Source: Cristatella mucedo
Taxonomy: Eukaryota; Bryozoa; Phylactolaemata; Cristatellidae
NCBI GenBank assembly: GCA_009760855.2
Contig: WPIO01000123.1
Span: 1,118,001 to 1,182,000, forward strand
Reading direction: 5' to 3'
DNA length: 64,000 nucleotides
A program made the translations under genes and the position numbers. A model generated the notes under the pieces. It was not told where the DNA came from. It saw only the letters and a program-made list of their open reading frames with translations, and ran no database searches. Shown here piece after piece: positions 1 through 11,999 of the stretch; within the stretch, counting starts at the first letter, position 1, and each line of letters starts with the position of its first letter.

Positions 1-546
1 GAGCCATAGAATGAAGAGACCTAAAAGTGAGGGACATAACCTTGAAGTCAATCCGTTGCTTGACTGGTAACCAGTGCAGGTCGGCGAGAAGTGGAGTAAT
101 GTGGCTACTGCGACGCTCACGACCGACAAGCCTAGCTGCAGAGTTTTGCACCAGCTGCAATCGCCTGATCACACATGCTGGTAGGCCAGTAAGCAGTGAG
201 TTGCAGAAGTCAAGACGAGATGTCACGAATGCATGGACCAACTTGGACGTGGTATCCTTATCTAAACAAGCCCTAATTTTAGCAATGTTATGAAGCTGAA
301 AATAGGCTGATTTGACTGTGGAGCTGATGTGGTCGTCTAACGAGAGGTCGCTTTGGAATATGACACATAGATTTCGAGCTGATTCAACTGGAGATATGCT
401 GGCAGAGCCAATTTTGAAAGTCATCCTTTCCAATTTCTGAATCACACTAGGTTTGCCCATAACTAGTAAGTTAGTTTTATCATCGTTTAGTTTTAGAAAA
501 TTTGCTGCCATCCATGATCGGATGTCATCAATGCATGACTTATTAC
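1..546 (-). mobile_element. LINE-A fragment, antisense, 5'-truncated
   Basis: Read on the minus strand this matches the C-terminal half of the reverse transcriptase ORF of the copies at 28509-30008 and 43036-45272. It covers the segment from just after the YADD region to the conserved LHWLPV block. The 3' part lies outside the window. The ORF is not maintained, so this is a dead copy. Confidence 0.85.
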
Positions 547-745
547 CTGGCCAACATACAAGGTACTGGTTTATATTCCATCTGGATCATATTGACTAAT
601 TTTAGACATTTGAAATTTTATTTCTTGACTGGTTTGATTTTTCAGCTGTGATATTTAATGAGCACATACCGAACTGATAGCTTGGTAGAGCAGCCAGATT
701 ATGACTGCCAGAATATTCTGTGTGATAACTGCCATTAGCATAGGT
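547..745. repeat. Unclassified interspersed repeat X, copy 1
   Basis: This segment is clearly similar to 4255-4450. Both contain a block with ATTTTATTTCTTGA, then CTTGGTAGAGC and CCAGATTATGACTGCC in the same order and spacing. No coding potential or terminal structure was recognised. Confidence 0.55.
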
Positions 746-1330
746 AATTGAGTCTGGGTATTAAGAACGTCTGCAAGGCGGCGAGCTTCTGCAAGGGGAG
801 ACGTGTGCAGCACATTGATGTATCTCAAGAGTGTCAGCATGCTGTTTTGCCTTCGGGCAGGCTGCGAATGTCATGTGATGCAGGTGCTGCTTATCTTCGT
901 GAGGTGCTTGTGGAGCTGGCCGATGGAGCGGAATTTCTAGGGTCTGAAGTTGGCCAGTGTTTAGGGCCAATAATGTTGGTGGCCTCCTCTGCTGCTGAGA
1001 TGCGATCTTCTCAAGTCATGCATCCAGAAGCCTGAAGCCTTGCATGCCAGGATTGATGTCACGATCGCTTCCATGGCCACTTCAAACAGAATAGGTAGCA
1101 ACAGAGGATCACCTGCTGTGCATAAAACAGCGTGAGGTCTTGGTCGCTCACGTGCAGCACCACCGATGCATCTGTGTATAGGCACTCCAAAAACCTACAA
1201 AAGACGAGGCTCACCGTGATGCTGAGCAGTGCCTGCATGAGTGGGAGTGCAGGATGCTTCCAAATGCATTCTTTAGGTCCAGGCATATAGGGAGAGGCCG
1301 TCGCATGACCGTTTGTCGATGGTAGTGCTA
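746..1330 (-). pseudogene. Reverse transcriptase relic of a third non-LTR type
   Basis: Minus-strand translation in shifting frames gives RT-like pieces: LYTDASVVLH (about 1165-1195), a GDPLLLPILFE block resembling the QGDPLSPLLF motif of R2/RTE-like enzymes (about 1080-1130), and SPLAEARRLADVLNT near 770-815. The pieces occur in the order expected of an RT but are separated by frame changes. The match is from family recognition only, and the clade is uncertain. Confidence 0.4.
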
Positions 1331-1373
1331 ACGGCTGCTTCGATCACGAAAAAAAACCACTAGTCTACAGGAA

Positions 1374-1960
1374 CTCCACTTCTCGCCGACTTGCACTGGT
1401 TACCAGTGAAGCACCGGATTGACTTCAAGGTTATGTCCCTCACTTTTAGGTCTCTTCAATCTATGGCTCCAGCCTATCTTTCAGATATACTACCCCATCA
1501 GGCCAAACATCGTACCACTCGCTTTTCGGAATCCAACAGTCTAGAAATACCTCGTACAAACCTAAAATCCTTTGGAGACCGTGCATTTAGCTCGTATGCT
1601 CCCAAAGCCTGGAACTCCCTCCCGACCTGCATCAGAACATCCCCTGACCTGACCACATTTAAAAGAAACTTAAAAACACACCTATTTAGGACAGCATTTA
1701 GTGGGTCCCTGTGATTCGTCTTTGTTGTGCTTATGCGTGCTGACACTGTGCATGCTGTCACTAACCACATTTGCATGCTGACCCTGTGCATGTCACCCCT
1801 AACCATATTATTCATTTTGTTTGTTTTTCAAGCATGATTTTACTTACTATTCTATTGCGTATCACTTTGCAGCAAATGTAAAGCACCTAAAAAGAGATTG
1901 AGTTCTCTGAGGGCGCTTTATCAAGTGCAATATTATTATTATTATTATTATATTCCAGAA
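1374..1960 (+). mobile_element. LINE-A 3' fragment, sense
   Basis: This has the end of the RT ORF (open at 1391-1714), the 3' UTR with the stem-forming AAGCACC and GGGCGCTT segments, and an (ATT)n tail at about 1931-1952. It is 5'-truncated like most LINE insertions. Confidence 0.85.
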
Positions 1961-2340
1961 GTAGCTTACATCCATTTTCAAAAAAATCTTTGGCAGCATA
2001 GTGAATCCCAATGACTCCAGAGTGTGTAAACATGACTTTGTAAAAATCACACTGATTGAGCAGACTGCCATCTACCATCTAGAGAATCGGCTGTACAACG
2101 CCGTTATAGAATGAAATGCCCAGCTTTGGGATCAAGTGCAATATTATTATTATTATATGCGAAAATGTAAGCCTTGCTTTTTTGCTTAGTCTGTAGATAG
2201 CTCTGCCTGAATGGTCGCCTAATCTGAAGACCACTCCGACGTTGTCTTGCTTACTTCATGGAATAAAGAACGTGTGAGCTAGGCTTTGTGTACTTTAGGG
2301 AATATTTAGCTGGCCTAACCAATATTGAGAGTTTAATTCT
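1961..2340. other. No gene recognised
   Basis: The only recognisable item is a short LINE-A tail remnant near 2128-2157 (ATCAAGTGC followed by ATT repeats). Confidence 0.4.
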
Positions 2341-3610
2341 TATTTCTGGCAGAAGCTGGAAAAGCAACAGGTGAGCAGAACTTTCTGCTCGACAAATGTC
2401 AACGATATCTATGATTCCTCAAACAAAAGAGCTACTGCCATACCAGCTTATGCAAATTCGGCCTAAATACTTCTCCGTTGAATCAAAACGGTATTCTTAG
2501 TATTTGTTTCTGCAATTGCTAGATTATGTTCTGTGTCGTTTTAGCTTTGGGTCATGCAGGAGAGGTGAAACTTCTTCAACTTAGTGAATGGACACACCAC
2601 CAAACATGTCGTACTGCATCTGAGCTGCTCCTAACAGTGTTGGCAGCTTTGCTGCAGGAAATTTCCCTTCTCAGTCTTTTTCAGGTAACTGTGTTTGCCA
2701 GCAAGGGGAATACCCGACTGAGTAATGGTTACTGATTTATTTGGTCAGTTGTCGCCTCCACGTGTCCACATTGCCAATCACAATCTCAGCACTGCTGCCA
2801 ACCTCCACTATGAATGATAAAGAAGCAGGCATCATTTCCTCACAGCAGCTCCACACATCTTATGTTATGAAGTAAGTATGTCCGGAATTAAGGTTACGTT
2901 AGCTCTTGCTAATACCCGGAAGCCGAATGCTTACTTTGCACCCAGCCTGGCACAGTTACTGCCATATTGCTATGCCTGCTTAAGCATCTGAGCCCAACGT
3001 CCTGCATTCGGTCAGTGTATGTCATGCACGATACATCAGTACAAGTAAATAGTCTTGATTAGGACCGCGATGCTGGAGTTGTATTGCAACTGAAGTCTTT
3101 TTAGTCTCGTCGTTGTGCAGTGCCATGTCCCAAAACCATCAAACCACTTGGGTTATTAGCCTGGGATCGTGTGGCTTGTTAGATTGTATCCCATATTGCT
3201 TATTGAGATCAGTGCAAATCCGAGTATACGGTGATGGCCACAGGGCAGGATCACTAAGTAGCCGGCTATGTCTTTCAGTCTAGCCCAGGGCTTGCTGGAA
3301 AGTACATGTGTGTAGGCAGGAAACGGTTGCGCCAACTACCGGTTGGGCAATCGGCTATTCCAAGTTGGTTTGCTGTAAAATGCCCTATGTTGGATGACAC
3401 AAGATTTGAAACTTGGTCGTGCTACTTAGCCTAATGGTTTTTCCACGCGGCTACCGAATCTAAATGCCATCCAGACGGCATCGTCCGTGCTTTCTAAAAA
3501 GCAAAGGTGTATGCATGGCAGTTGAACAGTAAGGCCTACTTTGATTGCCTAAACAAGGATAGGGCAGTTTATATTGTTTATTGTGGCTGACACTGCATGC
3601 CAATTCAGTC
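2341..3610. repeat. Unclassified interspersed repeat Y, longest copy
   Basis: Blocks of this segment recur at 6985-7270, 7320-7520 and 8390-9180, and the 2606-2735 part recurs at 3925-4080. Shared words include TTTGCACCCAGCCTG, GTTACTGCCATATTGCTATG and AGTACAAGTAAATAGTCTTG. No protein-coding frame, inverted termini or tail is evident. It could be a non-autonomous element or an old segmental repeat. Confidence 0.5.
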
Positions 3611-3835
3611 AAAGAGCTTCATCGGTAAGGCTACAAAAGGTGTTAAGCAAATTCTTCAATGGATTTATGACTTGGGCACGTCCTTTTATATTGTGTCATA
3701 TTGGGGGTGGAACTACTTCATTCAAGTGAATGGGCACATCACTTACAAAAAATACTAGCTGATTTCACAGGCTTTTTTTATAGATACAGGAGTGCCTTTA
3801 CAGCTATAGCGACTGCTTGCAGCAGCACTAAAGAA

Positions 3836-3925
3836 TCGCCAACAACAGGATTCAAACTCACGACCTCAGCCCCGAAGTCGTGAAAAGCAACAGCCTTACC
3901 TAGTGTGCTATCACGGCTCTCCTCT
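3836..3925 (-). repeat. tRNA-like (SINE-head-like) sequence
   Basis: On the minus strand TAGCACACTAGG resembles an RNA polymerase III A box, and GTTTGAATCC, about 50 bases on, resembles a B box. The anticodon arm is poor, so a tRNA-derived SINE relic is more likely than a working tRNA. Confidence 0.35.
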
Positions 3926-4254
3926 CATGTGGTACTGCATCTGAGCTGCTCCTAGCAGTGCAGGCAGCTTTAATGGAGGTAATGTCCCTCCTCATTCCTG
4001 ATCATTTAACTTTTTGTTTGCCAGCAAGAGGAATACCCGACTGAATAATGGTTACTGCCTTATACGGTCAATTTTTGCCCAGAGGCTGGCTGGCATCGTT
4101 TATTGCGAGTTGATGCTTTTAATGCATAAGCTGCGATATGAACTAGGAGCTTGGCCACAGGGTTATAACTGAGAGCTGCTAATAAAATAGCAATGATAAA
4201 CCAAGGCATGGATCATTGAATTTATGATTGTGAATGAAGGAGATTATTGAATAA

Positions 4255-4450
4255 CTTATGACCTGGCCAAAGTGCAATGTGCAGGTTTAAATTCTGTCCA
4301 GATAATAGTAACTAAGTTTGGACATATGACATTTTATTTCTTGAACAGCTTGATTTTCTAGTTGAGATATCTGATGGGCACATACTGAACTGACGGCTTG
4401 GTAGAGCTGCCAGATTATGACTGCCGGAATATTCATTATTGTAGTTCAAA
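4255..4450. repeat. Unclassified interspersed repeat X, copy 2
   Basis: Diverged copy of 547-745, in the same orientation with the same block order. Confidence 0.55.
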
Positions 4451-5618
4451 GAAAGCAAGAGAAGAGTGATCCTGAAGGAGGAGCTACAGTGGCTAGCGAT
4501 ACAGTGCCTAACAATACGGTAGCTCCGACACGGGATCTCCTGGCACCGGCACCAGCACCTGCAGATGCAGCAGTTAGGTCATTGACATCAGACCGTGACC
4601 GTCGACATATGACCGAATTGCTGGGATATGCAGATATGGTCGTGGCTGTGCACTGTGGTTGACATGATTGCCAATAGTCACCGACTTCCGTAGCAGAAGC
4701 TCTGATTACACCTTAACAGTTCTAGTTTTATGTCGATATCCAGTGTAAATTAGTGCTGCTCCATTTAGCTAGGAATCCAGATCTGTGCAGTTAATCTCAA
4801 CTATTTCAAAACACAGACTTATCTGGACTTCTGACAACAGCCAGCCTGCAACGTTGGTCCAATTCTGCTTTAGTTTCACTGGCTCTCTATCGAGCATAAA
4901 ATCGATTTCAAGACTGCTAATCTGTCTGACATGAGGCTTCACATTATTGCACCAGCCCACTTTTTCCAAGCATGCTGCACATAAGTGGGCTCCACATCGA
5001 TCCGCTCCTCACCCTCTGGTCGCATCAACGCCACTGTCACTGTATCTAAATCTTGTGGGGATCGAGCTTTCATTTGATATGGATGCAAAGTTAAGACTTG
5101 TCTTCTTGAGAAGGTCATTAACAGCAATGGCATATCATCCTTGAGGGGTTAACTCAAGGCCAACTGATGCAGTATGCTTTCCCTTTGCCGTCTAGAACTA
5201 GTCTTGTTTTCTTTTCTTTCGGTAATGCTATTCAATATATAGGTCCATGATGTATTGCATGTTACATGCAATTGGTCTTGGAAATAGGTGACCGTTAGTA
5301 TCATGTTATCTATAGCAAGCCTGCCTAAGCAAGCTAGCTACGAGGCTTAAATGTCACCCGATTCAATAGTTGCAAACGGTGTCTTACTTGAAACCTTTTA
5401 GTCATTGTTGTAGCTCTGGTGTGTAAGTAACCTAGTTTAAGTAATTGTCGATCGGTTCGTGAATCATGTGCTTGCCTGTATCGTGGTTTGCATACAGAGC
5501 CACAACTCATCCTGTAAGACGTCCCTAATAATAAATTACCTGACTCTTGTTGACACTCTTGAACTATTTGCTTTGACATTTTGACTTGACTACAATCGCA
5601 AATCTGCTCGACCATTCA
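4451..5618. other. No gene recognised
   Basis: Small open frames exist here, for example an Ala/Pro-rich one at 4417-4662. None shows a recognisable domain, and no repeat partner was noticed in the window. Confidence 0.35.
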
Positions 5619-5830
5619 TAATAATAATAATAATAATAATAATAATGCACTTGATTTAGCGCCCTCAGAGAACTCAATCTCTCTATCTAGACGCTTTACT
5701 TTTGCTGCAAAGGGAAGTGCAATTGAATGGTGAGTAATATCATGCTTGACAAACCAACAAAATTAATAACATCGTTAGGGGTGACATTAACTGGGTCAGC
5801 ATGCAAATGTGGTTAGTTAATGATGCACTT
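5619..5830 (-). mobile_element. LINE-A 3' end, antisense
   Basis: (AAT)n at 5619-5645 is followed by GCACTTGATTTAGCGCCCTC and the reverse complement of the LINE-A 3' UTR. Only the UTR is present. Confidence 0.75.
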
Positions 5831-5894
5831 CCGACAGACTTCTCCGTTTTATATTCTCGCACGAACCTGCAGCACTCTCACAGTCACAAGTAAG

Positions 5895-6091
5895 AATAAT
5901 AATAATAATGCACTTTATAAAGCATCCTCGGAGAACTCAATCTCTTTCTAGGTGCTTTACATTTGCTGCAAAGGGAAATACAATTGAATGGTGAGCAATA
6001 TCATGCTTGATAAACAACACGAATAACATGTTTCGAGGTAGCATGCACAGGGTCAGCATAAAAATGTGGTTTGTGGCAGCACGCACAGTAA
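5895..6091 (-). mobile_element. LINE-A 3' end, antisense
   Basis: A second UTR-only copy. It begins with (AAT)n at 5895-5909 and contains the TCTCTTTCTAGGTGCTTTAC block. Confidence 0.75.
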
Positions 6092-6912
6092 CAATAATAA
6101 TAATAATAATAATAATGCACTTCAAAAAGCGCCTTCAGAGAATTTAATCGCTTTCTAGGAGCTTTACATTTGCTGCAAAGGGAAATGCGATTGATTGGTA
6201 AGTAAAATCATGCTTGAAAAACTATCAAAGTGAATAATATGGTTAGGGTGACATGCACTGGGTCAGCATGCAAATGCGGTTGGTGGCAGCATGCATAGTG
6301 TCAGTACACTTAAGCACATGTAGGATGAATCACAGGGACCCACTAAATGCTGTCCTAAATAGGTGTGTTTTTAAGTTTCTTTTAAATGTAGTCAGGTCAG
6401 GGGATGTTCTGATGCAGGTCGGGAGGGAGTTCCAGGCTTTGGGAGCATACGAACTAAATGCATGGTCTCCAAAGGATTTGAGGTTTGTACGATGTATTGG
6501 TAGACTGCTGGCGTCCAAAAAGTGGGTGGTACGTTGCTTGGCCTGTTGGTGGTGTAGATGTGAGAGATATGCTGGAGCCAAAGAATGAAGTGACCTAAAA
6601 GTGAGCGACAAAACCTTGAAGTCAATCCATTGCTTGACTGGTAGCCGGTGCAGGTCGGCGAGAAGTGGTTTGATGAGGCAACTGTGAAGCTGACCTCAGA
6701 CAAGCCTAGCAGCCGAGTTTTTCACCAGCTGCAATCGCCTGATTGCACATGCCGGTAGGCCGGCAAGCAGTGAGTTACAGAAGTCAAGACAGGGTGTCAC
6801 AAATGCATGGACCAACTTGGACGTGGTATCCTAATCTAAACAAGCCCGAATTTTAGCAACGCTGTGTAGCTGACAGTAATCAGACTTGATAATGGAGCTG
6901 ATCTGGAAAGGA
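6092..6912 (-). mobile_element. LINE-A 3' fragment, antisense
   Basis: A longer member of a run of three adjacent antisense LINE-A ends. It holds the tail, 3' UTR and about 180 codons of the RT C-terminal region (open on the minus strand at 6330-6611 and in another frame at 6392-6703). Frameshifts show it is dead. Confidence 0.8.
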
Positions 6913-6984
6913 CGACTAGATTGTGGAGCTTATGTGATTACTGTATGCATTTCTTGAATTGAGGGTAACTTTCTCAACTTGCAA

Positions 6985-7520
6985 ATACCTGGGCAGCCGA
7001 ATGCCTACTTTGCACCCAGCCTGACACAGTTACTGCCATATTGCTATGGCTTTTTAAGCAACTGAGCCCAACGTCCTGTCTTCGGTCATTGTATTTCATT
7101 CACTGATACATCAGTACAAGTAAATAGTCTTGATTAGCGCCGTGATGCAGGAGTTGTATTGCAATTGAAGTCTTTTAAGTCTTGTCATTGTGAGAGCGAT
7201 TTCCCAAACCATGAAAACACTTTGGTTATTAGCCTTAGATTTTGTGCCTTGGTAGATTAAAATAAATATTACCTATTAGGATCAGTGCAAGTCCAAGCAT
7301 AGGTCGAGCATGGCCACCGGTTGGTATGTAATATTCAGCAGTTGTATTGCAACTTAAGTCTCTTTAGTATCGTCATTGTGCAGAGCCATATACCAAAACC
7401 ATCAAACCACTTATGAGTTTAGCCTGGGATCTCGTGGCTTGGTAGATTGTATCCGATATTGCTTATTGAGATCATTGCAAATCCAAGTATACGGTGAACA
7501 TGGCCACTGGTAGGTATGTG
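6985..7520. repeat. Repeat Y, two partial copies
   Basis: 6985-7270 matches about 2925-3200. 7320-7520 matches about 3070-3245, including AATCCAAGTATACGGTGA. The duplication of the same block within 500 bases suggests two insertions or a local duplication. Confidence 0.5.
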
Positions 7521-7646
7521 ATGTTCATTTACTGAAGTCAATTCAGAGTCCTTTGTAGGCGGTTCTTTGTGTTTCATGACCACCTTAGAAAATCTAGGTA
7601 AATCACAGCTCCTGGATGGACAATTAATTAGCTGTTTCATTCCTAC

Positions 7647-7835
7647 CATAGAGACTGCTGGTGATAGAAGCTTTAGCTCTGCAGGTCCTCAACTGTGGAA
7701 CATGCTTCAACGATTTTAACGAAACAACTATTTCCCTGCTTCCGACTATGGCACACTTTTTCCAGCCCTCCTGAGGTACTACTTTCGTGCTACTACCTAC
7801 CTCAACTGCTTTCCTGATATTGTAACCAAGTTCTA
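7647..7835 (+). mobile_element. LINE-B 3' ORF fragment
   Basis: Corresponds to the C-terminal part of LINE-B (compare 42395-42560). It has the GATAGAAGCTTTAGCTCTGC and CTACCTCAACTGC blocks but no intact frame. Confidence 0.65.
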
Positions 7836-8389
7836 GGGGTCAGAGGCTAATTTCCGCCGAACCCAGCCATACTCCAGCCAAGCTGCCGTTCGCCATGCCA
7901 CCGAGCTAGGGTAAAACGAGCGGCCGTCAGGGTAAACCTCTTTGTAATAACGCATGCGTCAACAACAACAGTGGAACTGAACAAGTCTGCAGGGAGGGTT
8001 CTACACACAGTACAATATGGGGGCGTAAGACGACGCAGCAAGCACGAACAAACGTGTTAGTTGGGGGCAGTCGGCTTCTGCAGGCCTGTCGTTGTACCGA
8101 CTCCGAATCCAACAGTACGAGCTCACGCCGTTCAAAACCCGGCTGGCTGAGTGCCTGCTTGGCAAGTCCGTGTCGACAACTACCACAGTCGTGAGCTTCC
8201 ACCGAAAGACGCCAATACACGAGGCAGGTCACGAACAGGATACACGGGGAACGCTGAAGGTACAAATCTCAACAATGAGCGAGCTATCCAGCTCAGCTCG
8301 GGCCTTGGCTACTCGTTCCCTTGCGTGCGTGGCAGCATCGCCGGAGCACGCCTGCACGAATCCAGGTGCAAACCAGGTCTTTTAGCCAC
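7836..8389. other. No gene recognised
   Basis: A more GC-rich stretch with overlapping short open frames on both strands. None has a recognisable domain, and the overlap itself suggests chance frames. Confidence 0.35.
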
Positions 8390-9180
8390 TTCATTGTGCA
8401 GAGCTTATACTGAACCGGTTAGACCATTCAGGTTATAAGCCCAGGATCTTGTGCTTTGGTATCTGGTATTTCATTTTTTGTATTTACTTAAGTACGCAAA
8501 CAAGTATATGATGATAGACACTGAGCTGTATCCTTAATTAGCCAGCCCTGTCTTCGAGTCTAGCTATAAGCTTGCTGGAAAGTAGAGGTGCCAATGCATG
8601 AGTCGTGTAGGCCGAAGATTATCTGAATTGTTCCAGTTAGTTTATTGTAAAATACCCTGTGTTGGAAGCCACGAGACCAAAACTCGGTCGTCCTGCTTAG
8701 CCTTATCCTTGGTTAGGACAATGTGCTACTGAATATATAGGCCATCCAGACAGTATGGGTCATGCTGTGTTCCAAGCAAAGAGGTCAGCTGTGCAACTTG
8801 ACAGTTAAGCATATTTCAATGGCTTAAACAAGCATTGGCCAGTTGAATTTATTCATTGTGGCTGCAGCTGCTAGAGAAACAGGTGAGAGAAACCTTTCAA
8901 AATGTAAATCTAAAAGATAGGCCGTGGCGTTCTTGCTCTCTTCAAAGCGAAGATGTAAGCAAGGCCACTTGACAGTACGAAATATTTTGATTGTCATACA
9001 CAAGGCTAGGACAATTGAATTTGTTCACTGTGGCTGCAGCTGCTAAAGCAGCATGTGAGCCAGACCTTTGACCCAAGCCAGTTTGTATCTACTACTGATA
9101 TAAACGAGCCAGTTGGTATATACTTCTCAGCTAACAAAAAGGTTGCTGTCATAATACCTTATGCCTACTACACCGTTCAA
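8390..9180. repeat. Repeat Y, copy next to the viral insertion
   Basis: Matches about 3100-3610 and the 2341-2470 block, with many substitutions. It ends close to the left boundary of the inserted virus. Confidence 0.45.
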
Positions 9181-9294
9181 TTTCAGTTGTAATTGGTACA
9201 TTTTAAAAATTGCATGTGAAAACCATTTAGATTCCGGACCTAGTAGGGATATATAGTACTTCGATAAAAAGTAGACACTGGATTCTCAATTTGT

Positions 9295-9426
9295 ACTGGC
9301 TCCGAGTGATGATAGGAATGTTTCCTTTTACGACATCGTCTAATTTTTTGCCAACCTCGGTTTCACCATCGGTTGTCAAAAAATTACCCGATATCGTAAA
9401 AGGAAACATTCTATTATCACTAAATT
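9295..9426 (+). repeat. Left terminal inverted repeat of the virus
   Basis: Its reverse complement matches 34901-35030 with few differences, beginning ACTGGCTC and ending at ACTAAATT. The repeat is itself an imperfect palindrome: 9307-9356 pairs with 9371-9419 around a 14-base loop. Weak similarity may extend outward to about 9270. Confidence 0.9.
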
Positions 9427-9464
9427 TAATATCTTTATATGAAAGACTCATTATACTGTAAGTG

Positions 9465-10581
9465 TTAAATATCTGCAGTATAATGAATAATATATCTTTT
9501 TACTCCATTTGTTTTATCTATCGATGCTGAAGGAGAATAATAAACCCCTTTAACTAATCCAATCTCAATATAATCTAAAGGTGTTGGTGCTGTCAAAAAC
9601 GGTTTATTTAAAACTGGATATTGAATAGTAAAATTAAGGGTGACTTCTGAATTATTATTTGAAATGTTAAAGTTTCTTGGTGAACGTTATACTAAAATCA
9701 TATTATCAACAATACCATCATTTTTAAATGATAAATGAGAAATAACATTTTTATTAGATTCAACCTTGTGATATAAGTTTCTAATAATTATATCACCTGG
9801 TATTAATCCTTCTGCTGTCTTTTTTATAGTGATAGAGATATCTGCTTTCATACGTCTATAAGTGACTTCAGATCTCATGTATTTAAATGCACCGATATTG
9901 ATAATTGATTTAGAAACTTTATAGTTAGTTAGATTATCAATATAATTGATAGCATCATTTGTTGCATTATTTATATTATCTACTTTTATCATTATTTTTG
10001 TATACACTACTTTTTTCATATTAATATCAGATAGTTTAAATAAAATTAATTTTCCTTTATCAGAGGAAGAAAATGTTTGTGATGGTGAGCCAATATTTGT
10101 CACACTTTTTACATTTAAATTACCACCGCATTTAATAAATCTTGTGTTAGCAATGATACTATAATAATATTCTGCTTGTATAGACTTTAGGTACCACATA
10201 TAAAGTGTTCTATTAGATACTAGATCATTTTGTTGATAATTATTTAAATTTAGATCATTTCTTATCATTATTAATCTGTTAACACCTAAATCTCCACTTA
10301 TATTACTTGAAGAATATAATTTAACTTTGTTATCAACATATTGTTTTGTTGCAATGTCAGAAGGATTCACAGGATCAGATATTCTTACATATTTTTTTCG
10401 ATTTTGCAGATAAATTTCCACTTATATGTTGATCTGATTCTGAATCTTTTCTTAGATAATTATTATCAGCAAACTTTTTATTAACAGATTCTAATGAATC
10501 AATTGTCTCTCCATTATTTGTTATTCTATTGCTTGCAAAGTTTAACGTTCCACCCATTTGTAAATCTCTTTTAGAAAGCAT
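9465..10581 (-). pseudogene. Fibre-like protein A (left arm), broken
   Basis: Probable trimeric fibre or spike for host attachment. The N-terminal part has repeats of a short module resembling those of phage tail fibres, best seen as DPVNPSDIATKQYVD. The C-terminal ~200 residues are a beta-rich head-like region. The start ATG at 10581 lies 13 bases downstream of a TATATAG element. A frameshift lies near 10390 in a T-rich run, and an in-frame TAA lies at about 9687. Coding character continues past it to the TAA at 9465. It sits directly after fibre B (its start abuts B's stop). Its role is inferred from module similarity, not proved. Confidence 0.7.
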
Positions 10582-11224
10582 TTAATGTATTGCTATATAA
10601 ATTGTTGTGTTCATTTTTTTATCAAATAAATCGTTTGTAGATATGAATAAAGAGCTCTCTACTATTTTTTTATTTGTATCTAGAGAATAACTTCCAAACA
10701 ATTGAAAAGGATTTTGAGCTGAATTAATTCCATTTACTGGATAAGGACTAATAAATTTGTCTATGTTCTGATTTAATGAATATGTTGCTGAAAGTACAAA
10801 TATACCTCTAGGGACATAAATATCTCCTAAATCACTAAACCATTTTCCATCAAATCTTCTAAGTCCATCTACTGTTTGTAATGAACCATCAATATGGCCA
10901 CTAAATTATAAAACTGCTACATTTCTATCTGTAATTCTATTTAGATAATTAAGACTAACACGATCATTAAGATTAACAGGGTCATTTTCAATTTTAATAA
11001 AATTATTTTGCATATCTAGACTTCCATTAATTACTCCTCCTTTAGAACTAACAAAGTTTGCGTCTAAATATTTTTTATTAGGAACACTATAATCATAAGG
11101 AATAACACCAACGGGATCACCACTGGCAGTAATACTTCCATACACATTTAAATGACCTGCCCACATCACCGCTTTTTTTAACGTAATTTGTTATACCAAT
11201 TCCTCTTCTTTTAGGTCTAAACAT
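10582..11224 (-). pseudogene. Fibre-like protein B, broken
   Basis: Same architecture as fibre A. A basic start (MFRPKRRG) is followed by modules such as ENDPVNLNDRVSLNYL and a beta-rich tail. The ATG at 11224 follows a TGTATAGAA motif that contains the stop codon of fibre C. Frameshifts lie near 11168 and near 10905, the latter next to a stop. It is part of a three-gene tandem of fibre paralogues on this arm. Confidence 0.65.
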
Positions 11225-11234
11225 TTCTATACAA
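11225..11234 (-). promoter_or_regulatory. TATAG start motif of fibre B
   Basis: Minus-strand TGTATAGAA immediately precedes the ATG. The TAG is also the stop codon of the upstream fibre C gene. Confidence 0.5.
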
Positions 11235-11999
11235 TTGTAAAAAGAAAATCAATGTAAGTTATTCCACTTGTGATAGTAAATTTATCAATAGCATATCTAC
11301 ACGTTCCATCTATATTAATTATTAAAACTAGAGTACCACTAACTCCATATGTTGATTCACTTGTTAATTCTACGTATGCATTTGTTTTATTAGTTGCGTA
11401 CATAACTCCACTAACCATTGCAAAGTTTGGTAATATCCCTGGAAAGAATGTTTTAAGATTAGTATTGTATGCAACAACATCTGCAGTAGTCGCAATAACA
11501 GGTATATCTCCAGGTGTTAGTTGTTGCAGTTGAAATTTGTTTCCGTGCTACCATTAGCTTTAATACTTAAACCAAGCGTATCAAGATAAAATACGGTTGG
11601 ATAAGTACCAGAACCAGCTCCAAAATACCTAAACAATATTTCTTTATTATTATCTATATATTGTTTTGTCACAGTATCAGAGTCTTTTACATTGATAATA
11701 TTCTTATTTCCCACATTCATACTTGCTGTTGCTTTACCTTTAAACACTTGTGTCATATTTTTTAAGAGTCCATAGTTAATCACTTTATAAGGTCTTAAAT
11801 CACTGTATACAGTTCCATCAGCAGAGTTTCCTGATATACCAAAAACATTTTTACAATTCAACTGCGACATCATCTTTCCACTAGTCTTTGAAAGGAACCC
11901 TGACATACTTGAAACAGTTGCTAAATCACCTATAACATTACAAGCCTCAAACAAGATCGCAAAGATCGTTCCAAAGGTTTTACAATCTTTCAAGGTCAT
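11227..11999 (-). pseudogene. Fibre-like protein C, broken
   Basis: Third member of the left-arm fibre set. It contains the module KDSDTVTKQYIDNNKE followed by a longer beta-rich domain running to a TAG at 11227. One frameshift lies near 11530. The first ~45 codons (11870-11999) overlap an open frame on the other strand that belongs to the neighbouring minor-capsid-like gene. The true start may therefore be an internal ATG near 11870 rather than 11999. Confidence 0.6.

Noticed and set aside
4417-4662. 81-codon Ala/Pro-rich frame
   Set aside because: Begins inside repeat X, no domain, and the repeat partner does not keep the frame.
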